Source: Marinifilum flexuosum (GTDB taxonomy: Bacteria; Bacteroidota; Bacteroidia; Bacteroidales; Marinifilaceae). From it: a stretch of DNA of 64,000 nt. The DNA lies in NCBI RefSeq assembly GCF_003610555.1, contig NZ_RAPQ01000008.1, positions 1,728,490 through 1,792,489 of the forward strand, read 5' to 3'. The notes under the pieces were generated by a model. The model did no database searches and was not told where the DNA came from. It worked only from the letters and a program-made list of their open reading frames with translations. The translations under genes and the position numbers were made by a program. This document shows positions 40,591 to 48,993 of this stretch, in pieces (the first letter of the stretch is position 1; each line of letters opens with the position of its first letter).

Positions 40591-41472
40591 ATGCAGATAG
40601 AGGGAGGTAAAGTTGGAAGGATAAAAGCACTGCCGGAGTGGTTCATCACATACGATACAATTCATGTTTTCTTGTGCTAAAAGGTTATCGGGATAACTAA
40701 ATATGTGTTTAGTTATTCATCCCCGATAGCGCGAGCTCATAATTCGTGTTCTATGTATGCAGAAATAGCAAATCATCTCTCGGAGATTTCTAATTTTCAT
40801 GCAATTTGCTTTTCAAGTCCTACAATAGAAAATACAATAATGCACAAAAGTGAGCATCTTAATGAAAGAAGTTTATCAATAATTAATTCAAGATCGAGCC
40901 AAACGAATAGATTTAATAATGAAATAGGAAATAAGGCATTCACTCCTTGGGCCTCAGCAAAAATTACGCCAGGGCTTTCTTCCGAATTTTCGGGATTGCT
41001 TGTTCCGCTAGAACTCAAAAATTAGGTTCATGCATCAAACCAGTAGCTACTCAAGCAACAGGCATTTGTCAGTGAATTCGGCCTTGCTTTAACTGGGCTG
41101 TTTGTTTTTCTCAGGGTCTCACTCAAGCTGAGGCTCCGAATTAATATCCTTCTTAGCACAATAATCGATCAGGTTTCCGTATCGTTTTATAGCGAGCAGA
41201 AATACAAGAATTGTATCGCTTTGATGAGTCCAGCTTATTTTGTGGTGTAGAAATAAATCTAAATTTTATCAAGAGAATTTAGACTAAAGGGGAGGGGGTG
41301 TTGCTGTGTGAAAATAATTTTGATTATAGAAAAATAATTTGTGTATCTTGAGATTATCGAATCAATTCCAAAGAATCAGAATTTTGGATTGATTAAAAAA
41401 AACTACATATTGTTGTTTATCAATGTAAATACAATATATAATTTGACATCATACAATCCATAACGTTTATTT
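40591..41472. other. gene-poor stretch upstream of the FabH-like gene
   Basis: About 880 bases without a convincing gene. At 40727-40770, GCGCGAGCT and TTCGTGTTCT resemble the left end of the palindromic repeat found at 11-12 kb, a likely decayed copy. 40931-41143 holds direct repeat R1. The last 200 bases are AT-rich and probably contain the promoter of the FabH-like gene; AATCTAAATT/GAATTTAG (about 41250-41275) can form a weak hairpin. Confidence 0.5.
40931..41143. repeat. direct repeat R1
   Basis: It shares three blocks with R2 (43468-43676) in the same order and orientation: a first block of about 48 bases starting ATAAGGC, a middle block starting GGCATTTGTCAGTGAATTC, and a last block with AGCTGAGGCTC. 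The 80-90 bases between the first two blocks differ. Confidence 0.82.
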
Positions 41473-42558
41473 ATGAACCATACCATTTACAGTATTATAA
41501 CGGGCACGGGAAGTTATATCCCATCGCGCTGTATCAAGAACAAGGACTTTCTCGATTACGAGTTTTATGAAGGAAAGGGAGATAAAGTCGATAAATCGAA
41601 TCATGAAATCATTGAAAAATTTCATGAGATTACCACGATAAAGGAAAGGCGTCATGTGTCGGATGATCTTCTTACTTCTGATATCGCTTATGAAGCAGCT
41701 GTAAAGGCCCTGGAGTCGGCAAATGTTGATGGGGAGGAGTTGGATTACATCATTGTCGCTCATAATTTTGGAGATATTAAAAGTGACAGTAAAGCTTTGG
41801 ATATTGTTCCTAGTTTAGCTGCAAGGGTAAAGCACAAATTGGGTATCAAGAACCCTAATACAATTGCTTACGATTTGACTTTTGGTTGTCCGGGATGGAT
41901 TCAAGCAGTTATTCAAGCCGATTATTACATAAAATCGGGAGATGCACAAAGGGCTCTGGTTATTGGGGCCGATATATTGTCCCGAGTTTCTGATCCTCAC
42001 GACCGTGACAGTATGTTGTATGCTGATGGTGCTGGAGCCATTGTATTGGAAGGTAAAAGCAGTGAATGTCCGGTAGGAATTCTTGCACACAAAATGCGTT
42101 CAGACACTTTGGTTTACTCTAAAATGTTGTATATGGGCAGCTCATCCAATCCTCATGTCAAAAACGCTAGCAATCATTTCCTAAAAATGAATGGCCGAAA
42201 ATTGTACCAGTATGCACTCGAGCATGTGCCGCAAGCCATTCAAGACTGCCTGGAAAAGAGCAATACTCACTTGAGTGAAATTTCCAAAGTCTTAATTCAT
42301 CAGGCCAACGGAAAAATGGATGAAGCAATACTAAAAAGGCTATATCGTTTATACAAAATAAACAATATCCCACAGGGAGTTATGCCGATGACCATTGATT
42401 GGTTGGGCAATTCATCTGTAGCAACCATCCCGACATTGTACGATCTAATTCTAAAAGGGAAATTGGGAGCTTGCGCTGTAAATGAAGGGGAAAAGCTTGT
42501 TTTTGCATCGGTTGGTGCTGGAATGAATATTAATGCTTTTGTATACAAGGTGCAATGA
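41473..42558 (+). CDS. 3-oxoacyl-ACP synthase III-like (FabH-type) enzyme
   Basis: A 361-residue thiolase-fold condensing enzyme. The Cys-His-Asn triad is present: Cys139 in TFGCPGW, His276 in LIHQANGK and Asn313 in WLGNSSVATIP. FabH starts fatty-acid synthesis by condensing acetyl-CoA with malonyl-ACP; relatives make branched or special starters or specialised lipids. No other fatty-acid or natural-product gene is adjacent, so it is an orphan copy whose acyl substrate cannot be inferred. It and the NYN gene are bracketed by direct repeats R1 and R2. Confidence 0.9.
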   Translation: MNHTIYSIITGTGSYIPSRCIKNKDFLDYEFYEGKGDKVDKSNHEIIEKFHEITTIKERRHVSDDLLTSDIAYEAAVKALESANVDGEELDYIIVAHNFGDIKSDSKALDIVPSLAARVKHKLGIKNPNTIAYDLTFGCPGWIQAVIQADYYIKSGDAQRALVIGADILSRVSDPHDRDSMLYADGAGAIVLEGKSSECPVGILAHKMRSDTLVYSKMLYMGSSSNPHVKNASNHFLKMNGRKLYQYALEHVPQAIQDCLEKSNTHLSEISKVLIHQANGKMDEAILKRLYRLYKINNIPQGVMPMTIDWLGNSSVATIPTLYDLILKGKLGACAVNEGEKLVFASVGAGMNINAFVYKVQ

Positions 42559-42696
42559 TTGTAAAATTGCTTGCTAAGCATAGCCAATGCAAACAGTTAC
42601 AATCTTGTTTATATTATAACAGAGCCTTTGGCAGTAGTGATTTTAAAGAATATGTTTTTATCCTAAAGCATTGTATGCTGAATTTTAAAATGAAAT

Positions 42697-43437
42697 ATGA
42701 AAGAAAATAGAGACCTAAATTTAGCGGTGTTAATTGATGCCGATAATATTCCTTATTCTGCTATCAAAGGAATGCTTGATGAGATCACTAAATTTGGTGT
42801 TCCATCAATAAAAAGGATATATGGTGACTGGACAAAACCAACTGTTTCGGGTTGGAAGCCAGCTTTGCTTGAACATGCTATAACACCAATACAACAATAC
42901 AGTTACACATCTGGAAAAAATGCTACAGATTCAGCGATGATTATTGATGCGATGGATATTTTGTATTCTGGCAAAGTTGGTGGATTTTGCATCGTGTCTA
43001 GTGATAGTGATTTCACCAGACTGGCAACTCGCTTGAGAGAGGCCGGAATGTTAGTAATTGGTATTGGAGAAAAAAAGACACCTAACCCATTTATAGTAGC
43101 TTGTGATAAATTTATTTACATAGAGATATTAAAAACCAAGACTAAAGAGAAGGAGAGCGAAGAAGATAAGGAATTAGAGAAAGAAGCATTTGATGCAATT
43201 ACTGTAAAAGAGATAAAATTAATTGCTACAACAATTACTGACTTATCTGATGATGATGGATGGGCATTTTTAGGCGATGTTGGTAGCTTGTTGCAGAAGA
43301 AACAACCAAATTTCGACCCTAGAAACTATGGATTTCAAAAGTTAACCCCATTAATAAAATCAACAGGTAAATTTATAATAGAGCAACGAGATAGTCAGAA
43401 AAGAAAGAGCAAGTTGATCTTTGTGAGGAATAAATAA
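42697..43437 (+). CDS. NYN-domain (LabA/PIN-like) RNase with OST-HTH/LOTUS domain
   Basis: A 246-residue protein. Residues about 7-145 form the NYN/PIN-like nuclease: LAVLIDADNIPY, DSAMIIDAMDILYSG and IVSSDSDFTRLATRLRE supply the Asp residues of the metal site. An acidic-basic linker (about 147-165, KTKEKESEEDKELEKE) leads to a C-terminal OST-HTH/LOTUS module (about 168-246; GWAFLGDVGSLLQKKQPNFDPRNYG), an RNA-binding winged helix. The family is widespread and its cellular RNA targets are mostly unknown. Confidence 0.9.
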   Translation: MKENRDLNLAVLIDADNIPYSAIKGMLDEITKFGVPSIKRIYGDWTKPTVSGWKPALLEHAITPIQQYSYTSGKNATDSAMIIDAMDILYSGKVGGFCIVSSDSDFTRLATRLREAGMLVIGIGEKKTPNPFIVACDKFIYIEILKTKTKEKESEEDKELEKEAFDAITVKEIKLIATTITDLSDDDGWAFLGDVGSLLQKKQPNFDPRNYGFQKLTPLIKSTGKFIIEQRDSQKRKSKLIFVRNK

Positions 43438-43467
43438 AAATATCTATTACAAAATAGACTAGAGGGG

Positions 43468-43676
43468 ATAAGGCGTTCACTCCTCGAGTCTCGGCAAAAA
43501 TTTCGCCAGGGCTTTCCAAAATCCTTTTGCCCATCTTCGCTGATTTTTCAACACTAGCTCTATAACTTTTAATATTGGGTCTCAATGGGCAAAAGGCATT
43601 TGTCAGTGAATTCACCCTTGCTTTAGCAGGGGTGTTTGTTTTTTCATGATCTCACTCCAGCTGAGGCTCTGAATTA
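43468..43676. repeat. direct repeat R2
   Basis: Second copy of the three-block repeat described for R1, 31 bases after the NYN-LOTUS stop. Its spacer between blocks one and two contains a GGGCAAAAGG / CTTTTGCCC pair that R1 lacks. Confidence 0.82.
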
Positions 43677-44638
43677 GTTCAATCTTAACTACAGCAAGGG
43701 TTCACCCTGTCACAATTTTTTCGCTCAACCACTCGTCGTTCACAGCAATTCCCGGCTTTCCGAGCAATTGTCGCTCTCGCTCCAAATGCAAAAAAGCCTC
43801 CATTGCTCACTTAAAGCGAGCCTGCTGGGTCGGGTGCTATCAGTTTTTGTCATCTTTTTTGAGCGGCCACGGGCAGTACTTTGCCCTGGTAAAAATTTTG
43901 CATTCTGAATAAAACAAAGGCAATCGCAATAGGTAACGACGAAAAGTCATGACTTGTGTGATATTTACTCGCAAAATTTTCTACCACCTCAAAGCACTTT
44001 TACCTACGCGCTCGGGTCAAGCACCTCCAACCCAATTGTTTTCTCATGCATTTCAAAATAGAAAGCATTCAAAAACAACCTGCTCCGTGCTTCACCCGGC
44101 AACACCCATCACAGCTTCAAAAAAGCCGCCAAAAACTGCTGGCTGTCAATCACAGAAAACCAGTTTCTGTTTTACTTGCCAGTCACACCCTTCCACTCGC
44201 GGGCGGCTCGCCACTCTGTAGTAAAGGCCGCTACTGACCACCACAAACCCCACCACCACCCATTATAAATGCAAGCATTTAAAGTGTGATGGAATATTGT
44301 GTAGGAAGAATTGATAATTGTTTACTGATCATTGTTCATTGAATTTTCCTCCTCCCTGATAAACAAAGATATTTCCTCTCTTCGTTCCAATATCAGATGT
44401 TTACCCCGCTTGAATTTAGCAATTCAGCCAACAAGTCAAGCTTATACAAAGTTTTGATGGATTTTTTTATGGAATAAATTTTTGAATAAAATAATCCATC
44501 AAAAAGCTTGACATCCCACCCGCATTCCGGAGAATGATTGGATGCTTATCAGATAGCAGCAAAACCTCTGGATGATTTCCCTTCCCAAATATTAATTTAA
44601 AGCATGATGATGTAAGTTGAAGTAAATCAACCTATTGG
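43677..44638. other. C-rich gene-poor region
   Basis: Nearly 1 kb. From about 43690 to 44270 the + strand is unusually C-rich and less AT-rich than its surroundings. It contains a strong hairpin CCAcGGGCA/TGCCCTGG (43867-43889) and no frame that looks like a real protein; the overlapping frames near 43949-44237 are low-complexity. A long inverted repeat lies at 44435-44512. Confidence 0.55.
44435..44512. repeat. long inverted repeat (arms about 20 bp)
   Basis: The right arm 44493-44512 is complementary to the left arm 44435-44463 in two parts, GTCAAGCTT and TTTTGATGGATT. Nine extra bases sit between those parts in the left arm, and the loop is AT-rich. Confidence 0.75.
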
Positions 44639-44671
44639 TTTGGCTTTCTCTTGGAAAGATACATAAGTTTG
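44639..44671 (+). promoter_or_regulatory. Bacteroidota-type promoter candidate
   Basis: TTTG (44639-44642) and TAAGTTTG (44664-44671) match the -33 and TAnnTTTG -7 elements with 21 bases between. The miniprotein start at 44700 lies 29 bases downstream. Confidence 0.55.
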
Positions 44672-44699
44672 CTATAAGTACTAACCAAATCATCATCAT

Positions 44700-44927
44700 A
44701 TGAATAAGATATCATCATTTGTAATCGGCACTTTATCCACAATGGGAGTAGTAGAATCATTGAGAATGGGAAGTCCCAATATTCAAGCTGTGCAGGAAGT
44801 TCCCGTTGACAGCACGGAAGCGCTAATCTCTGTTATTGGTGGAGCCATCTCAACCATTATTGTTGCATTGCTAAAGCGCTGGTGGAAAAAATTGGATGAG
44901 AGAAAGAAACAGCCTAATACATCCTAG
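44700..44927 (+). CDS. small membrane protein, holin-like in appearance
   Basis: A 75-residue protein with one clear hydrophobic helix (about 41-58, LISVIGGAISTIIVALL), followed by a very basic, Trp-containing tail (KRWWKKLDERKKQ). It has a promoter candidate 29 bases upstream. Short helix-plus-basic-tail proteins include holins, but no lysis gene is near, so function is unknown. It lies 66 bases before the DUF6266 gene and may be co-expressed. Confidence 0.6.
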   Translation: MNKISSFVIGTLSTMGVVESLRMGSPNIQAVQEVPVDSTEALISVIGGAISTIIVALLKRWWKKLDERKKQPNTS

Positions 44928-44993
44928 GGACCAAGTCTGTATCTGTCTCAATTCTATGTTTATTAATTCAATACTAACCAAAAACCTTTAATC

Positions 44994-45617
44994 ATGGGGA
45001 AATACAATCAAGGAATCCTGGGGCCATTTACGGGGAAAGTGGGCTCAGTAGTAGGTAGCAGTTGGAAAGGTGTGAATTACATCAAGTCACTACCAGGTCC
45101 AAATGCATCAAATACGGAAGGGCAACAAAAGCAACGCAGCAGGTTCAAAGCTGTTGTAAGTTTTGCCTCTTCTTTGTTGGAAACACTCATTCGTCCTGTT
45201 TGGAATCTTTCAGCAGGAAAAATGACCGGCTACAATTTGTTTGTGAAAACAAACATTGCTGCCTTTGATGAAACGGGAGATTTATCAAACTTCTCTCAAT
45301 TTAGAGCATCAGTGGGTAATTTGAGTTTACCAGCTAATCTCACCATTCAGGATGATACAGAAGTGTCATCAGGAATCGAGATAAGTTGGAAGGATGAAAG
45401 CGCTACTGGAGTAGGTAATGCTGGTGATAAATTACATTTGCTTGTAATGAGCGGTGACAAAGTTCACATTCTTCATACAAATGCAGCTCGATCTGATCAA
45501 TCTGCAGAGGTTACACTTCCGGTGGATCCGGGAGCAACTCACATTTATGCTTTCTTTGGAACTGCTGAGGCTGACGAATACTCTTTAGACCAATACCAGA
45601 TGGTTAATGTGACTTAA
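44994..45617 (+). CDS. DUF6266 family protein
   Basis: A 207-residue protein starting MGKYNQGILGPFTGKVGSVV, then SSWKGVNYIKSLPGP, the hallmark start of DUF6266, a Bacteroidota family of unknown function often found in several copies per genome. The C-terminal half (about 115-207) reads as a beta-sandwich resembling a fibronectin-like domain. No signal peptide. A terminator follows immediately. Confidence 0.82.
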   Translation: MGKYNQGILGPFTGKVGSVVGSSWKGVNYIKSLPGPNASNTEGQQKQRSRFKAVVSFASSLLETLIRPVWNLSAGKMTGYNLFVKTNIAAFDETGDLSNFSQFRASVGNLSLPANLTIQDDTEVSSGIEISWKDESATGVGNAGDKLHLLVMSGDKVHILHTNAARSDQSAEVTLPVDPGATHIYAFFGTAEADEYSLDQYQMVNVT

Positions 45618-45640
45618 AGTCAACTAATTTTAGGGTGCTT

Positions 45641-45671
45641 AAAGCTGCTGCGATTTTCGTGGCAGCTTTTT
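45641..45671 (+). terminator. terminator after the DUF6266 gene
   Basis: AAAGCTGC/GCAGCTTT (45641-45648 with 45662-45669), followed by TTTG. Confidence 0.85.
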
Positions 45672-45861
45672 GTATATAATAGTAAAAAAGCGAAAGAAAT
45701 GTTGCCCTATTGTTGCCCTTTATGATGGAAATAAATTTGAATAAATAAGCTAATTAATGATTTTCTTTGAAAATGTAATTGCAAAAATAGATTATAATCC
45801 ATGAAGTTGATTTGCTATAACTAACTGACAATAAGTATTTAATTGGTTATGATGCATAAAA

Positions 45862-45913
45862 AAAGACAACTTAATAAAAGTTGTCTTTAGCGGAGAGGAA
45901 GGGAGTAGAACCC
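45862..45913 (-). other. left attachment site: tRNA-Ser 3'-end fragment with terminator hairpin
   Basis: On the - strand, 45890-45913 matches the last 24 bases of the tRNA-Ser copy at 51926, with two mismatches in the T-loop. It is followed on that strand by a perfect 11-bp hairpin (45862-45872 with 45878-45888) and a T-run. It lies just before the integrase gene, as expected of one end of an integrated element. Confidence 0.75.
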
Positions 45914-46043
45914 ATCAATTTAATGTGATCTTGAATTGATGAAAAGTTAACAGATGCAGTAATAAATTCAATAAATATCAGATAATAAATGTGTTTGCAT
46001 TAATGGAATAAGATTGAATGATATTGAAAAAGATATAAAAATG

Positions 46044-46081
46044 GTTGACAAAAGGTTGATAAAGACGTAAATTAGTATGTG
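46044..46081. promoter_or_regulatory. candidate left integrase arm-binding site
   Basis: Two adjoining GTTGAYAA motifs (GTTGACAAAAGGTTGATAAA), then ACGTAAATTAGTATGTG. The same arrangement in the same orientation recurs at 51861-51906 near the right end. Confidence 0.6.
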
Positions 46082-46097
46082 TTTATTACCAACGTTT

Positions 46098-47396
46098 ATG
46101 GCAACTGTAAGTTTTGAGGTACGAAGTAATTCTGAGAATGCGAACATTTATGTACGCGTTTCGATTGATCGTAAGAATGTTTACAGGCGGAAATCGGGAT
46201 ATTTGATTAATCCAAAAAATTGGAGCCCAAAAACGAAGCAGCCAATACAGCGCGATGAAAGCCTAAAAAGATTAAAAAGCAATCTCGATAAGTTTAAGAT
46301 CAGATTAACCGATATTATAAATAATGCCTTAGAAACAAATGTTCATATAACTGGGCATTGGATACAGGAACAGATAGATTTGATTCATGGAAAGGTGCAA
46401 CCAAAGGCACTTGATGTTCTTGTTAATTATTTCGATGAATACATTCGAAAATTGCCTTTGAAGGCAACTACCATTGGCAGCGATAATAAAAGTAGTGCTG
46501 CGATAACCAAGTATAAAACTATCAAACAGAAAATTATTGACTTTCAGGATCACACAGGTAAGACCTTTTTAGTAAAGGACGTAGGTGTTGATTTTCGAGA
46601 TAAATTTGTCAGTTATTTAAAAGATATTGACAAACTAGGTTTGAATACAATTGGTCGGTACATACGATTTTTAAAAACGGTTTGCCGTGACGCAAAAATC
46701 AATGGAATTGAGACGCATTTTCAATTGGATGCAGTTAAAGGATTCACTAAAAAGGCAGAAAAAATTATTTTAACGTTTGATGAAATCGAAAGTATTCAGG
46801 GGGTGGATTTGCAAAGGGAGGCATTAATTAATGCGCGAGACTGGCTAATAATTGGTTGCTATATTGGTCAACGAGTTTCTGATTTATTGACCTTAACAAA
46901 TGAAAATCTGGTAAGCAGAAATGGTTTACACTTTATTGAATTGATTCAAAAAAAGACTGGTAAAATTGTTGAAATTCCAATTCATCCCGTAGTGGAAGAA
47001 ATCCTTGAAAAAAAGGAAGGGAATTTTCCTTATAAAATATCGGCACAAAGGTTCAATGAATACATCAAGGATGTGGGGCGAATTGCAGGACTAACTAGCC
47101 AAATAAAAGGGGGCAAGTTTGATAAGGAGACGAAACGTAAAAATAATGGAGTGTATCAAAAGTGGGAATTAATTACGTCACATGTTTGTAGACGTTCTTT
47201 CGCAACTAATTTTTACGGAGATTATCCTACACCTTTATTGATGCAGGTAACAGGACATAGTACAGAAAAACAATTTTTAGAGTATATAGGAAAGCCTGAA
47301 TTAAATCATGCCCAGCAACTTGCAGAGTTTTGGGCGAAGGAAGCACGCTTTGCCAAGAAAAAAACTCACTTAAAAATTGTCAAGACAGCAAAGTGA
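46098..47396 (+). CDS. tyrosine recombinase/integrase of the integrative element
   Basis: A 432-residue site-specific recombinase starting at ATG 46098 (MATVSFEV, as in relatives; ATG 46077 would add seven residues). The N-terminal arm-binding domain (about 1-80) is followed by a SAM-like core-binding domain (about 95-215) and the catalytic domain. The active site is complete: Arg259 in GQRVSD, His362 and Arg365 in SHVCRR, His387 in TGHS, and Tyr396 in FLEYIG. It joins element DNA to the chromosome at a tRNA-Ser 3' half. It sits at the left end, 185 bases from the tRNA fragment, and reads inward. Confidence 0.94.
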   Translation: MATVSFEVRSNSENANIYVRVSIDRKNVYRRKSGYLINPKNWSPKTKQPIQRDESLKRLKSNLDKFKIRLTDIINNALETNVHITGHWIQEQIDLIHGKVQPKALDVLVNYFDEYIRKLPLKATTIGSDNKSSAAITKYKTIKQKIIDFQDHTGKTFLVKDVGVDFRDKFVSYLKDIDKLGLNTIGRYIRFLKTVCRDAKINGIETHFQLDAVKGFTKKAEKIILTFDEIESIQGVDLQREALINARDWLIIGCYIGQRVSDLLTLTNENLVSRNGLHFIELIQKKTGKIVEIPIHPVVEEILEKKEGNFPYKISAQRFNEYIKDVGRIAGLTSQIKGGKFDKETKRKNNGVYQKWELITSHVCRRSFATNFYGDYPTPLLMQVTGHSTEKQFLEYIGKPELNHAQQLAEFWAKEARFAKKKTHLKIVKTAK

Positions 47397-47420
47397 TAAT
47401 ATATGTTTTAAACCTACTGT

Positions 47421-48167
47421 ATGTCAAAAAAGCAAGGTCAAAAATTAATTAAAAAAAGGGTGGAACGTTTCGTTGAATGGATGGTTGAAAATCCCGATTT
47501 AGCGAGAAAGGAATACCCAGAATTTGTGAATAAAATCGAAGAAAGAATTTCAAATCAATCATCTTTTGAAACAGCGTATGTAATTCAAAAAACGGCGAAA
47601 CTTTTTAGTAAACAGATTAAAGAAGTGGAGAGTTGCCTTCCCAAAAGTAAGGAGAAGAAAATAAAGCAATATTTGTCATTGTTGAATTACACTATAAACT
47701 TCCCATGTGCAAATGAAATAGAGCAGAATGCATTGGATGGAGTACTGGATGAACTGAAAGAACAAAAACTGTACTGGGAAAGAGAACTTTCGATTCTGTT
47801 AGAAATAGCGACAAACCCGAACAATTTAGCAAAACAGGTTGAAAGCATTACGAATGATGATTTTAATTCTCGGATTTTTAAGAATGTATATGCTTCAAAG
47901 TTATTTTATGAACTGCGAAAGATTTTGGATGTGAAACCAAATTCTGTTACCGACTATTCGTATATTTTTCTTGTCATGAAGAAGGAGAAACTTATTTATG
48001 ATCGAGTTGGGAATGATGAATATATAGAATTTGTTAATGGAGAGACTTGTAAGGCAGAATTAACGCAATTAAAGAGTCTGGATATTCGCAGTGAAAAGAG
48101 GAGGAATCTGTTTTACGAACATGCTAAAATCAATCTTAATCAATTAGGAATACACAACCGTATTTAA
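47421..48167 (+). CDS. hypothetical element protein
   Basis: A 248-residue protein I do not recognise, starting 24 bases after the integrase stop. It is Lys/Glu-rich with a predicted helical, possibly coiled-coil middle (about 70-130) and no membrane segment or signal peptide. Its place between integrase and excisionase-like gene is a common slot for element-specific unknowns. Confidence 0.55.
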   Translation: MSKKQGQKLIKKRVERFVEWMVENPDLARKEYPEFVNKIEERISNQSSFETAYVIQKTAKLFSKQIKEVESCLPKSKEKKIKQYLSLLNYTINFPCANEIEQNALDGVLDELKEQKLYWERELSILLEIATNPNNLAKQVESITNDDFNSRIFKNVYASKLFYELRKILDVKPNSVTDYSYIFLVMKKEKLIYDRVGNDEYIEFVNGETCKAELTQLKSLDIRSEKRRNLFYEHAKINLNQLGIHNRI

Positions 48168-48247
48168 AAGAATACAATCTCGGTTTAATTGCAATACAGG
48201 TTGCCTATCACCTTTGGGGGTATTATTAACATTAATACCCTATAATT

Positions 48248-48529
48248 ATGGAAAAAGGAATACAGATTATTCAGGTTACACCTGAACAGTTACAGAACGC
48301 AATTATACTAGGCGTTAAAGAACAACTGAATCAGTTTAGTGAGTTGTTCCAACCCAAAGAACCTACCGAGTATTTGACTCGCGATCAGGTTAAGGATTTA
48401 CTTCAAGTTGACCTTGTAACAGTTTACAACTGGACGAAAAAAGGCAAATTAAAAGCCTACGGTATTGGAAGGCGTGTGTACTACAAACGCAAGGAAGTGG
48501 AGCAGGCAATTAAACCTTTAAATTCTTGA
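48248..48529 (+). CDS. helix-turn-helix (excisionase-like) DNA-binding protein
   Basis: A 93-residue protein with a C-terminal MerR/Xis-like helix-turn-helix: EYLTRDQVKDLLQVDLVTVYNWTKKGKLKAYGIGR split across about 38-72, then VYYKRKEVEQAI. Such proteins act as excision factors or regulators of mobile elements. Its stop overlaps the next start (TGATG at 48527-48531), implying translational coupling. Confidence 0.85.
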   Translation: MEKGIQIIQVTPEQLQNAIILGVKEQLNQFSELFQPKEPTEYLTRDQVKDLLQVDLVTVYNWTKKGKLKAYGIGRRVYYKRKEVEQAIKPLNS

Positions 48530-48924
48530 TGTGTATGGTAGTGAACATGAAATGTATTCGCCATTCTTACAAGGTTGAGAGGGTGAAAAAATGTTACACT
48601 GTGTACCAGTTGGAACCTACGGTTGATCCAATTATGCTGACAGAATTAATTCGAATTGAACAATTCAGGAATTATAGCAATGGTACTGGCTTTTTGGATT
48701 ATTTGCGTTTAAAAAACACATCAAATTGGCAAACCTCTGAATTGGTAACAGGATTGAAAAAAACGGACAATCCAAATGTTTTTTACGGTGATCGATTGGA
48801 AGGTTGTAAAAGGAGTTTGGTGGTTTTTGTTTTTTCCAAGAATAATGAATTACTGACCATCGACTATTACGATGGTTACTACCCTTTTGGACGCGATCTA
48901 AGCGCGATAATAAGTCGATATTGA
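48529..48924 (+). CDS. hypothetical element protein, coupled to the HTH gene
   Basis: A 131-residue protein with no recognised family. The start ATG 48529 overlaps the previous stop codon. The body is mixed alpha/beta with a Tyr/Asp-rich end (IDYYDGYYPFGRDLSAIIS). No signal peptide or membrane helix. Confidence 0.55.
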   Translation: MCMVVNMKCIRHSYKVERVKKCYTVYQLEPTVDPIMLTELIRIEQFRNYSNGTGFLDYLRLKNTSNWQTSELVTGLKKTDNPNVFYGDRLEGCKRSLVVFVFSKNNELLTIDYYDGYYPFGRDLSAIISRY

Positions 48925-48931
48925 AATAACT

Positions 48932-48978
48932 GCGAGGAGCCCAATTTAAGGTCTTAAAATTGATCTTTGGGTTCCCTT
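48932..48978 (+). other. hairpin upstream of the first Rep-like gene
   Basis: GGAGCCCAA (about 48935) pairs, with G-T pairs, with TTTGGGTTCC (about 48966), followed by CTTTTAATTG. It may be a terminator for the preceding gene pair, or part of a replication origin next to rep. Confidence 0.45.
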
Positions 48979-48993
48979 TTAATTGTTACTGAT

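Noticed and set aside
40705-41025. 106-residue gene
   Set aside because: It runs through the R1 repeat and a decayed palindromic repeat. The translation is low in structure and the frame is not kept in R2.
43949-44237. Two overlapping small genes in the C-rich region
   Set aside because: They are Pro/Thr/Ser-rich frames in different phases, produced by base composition, without start signals.
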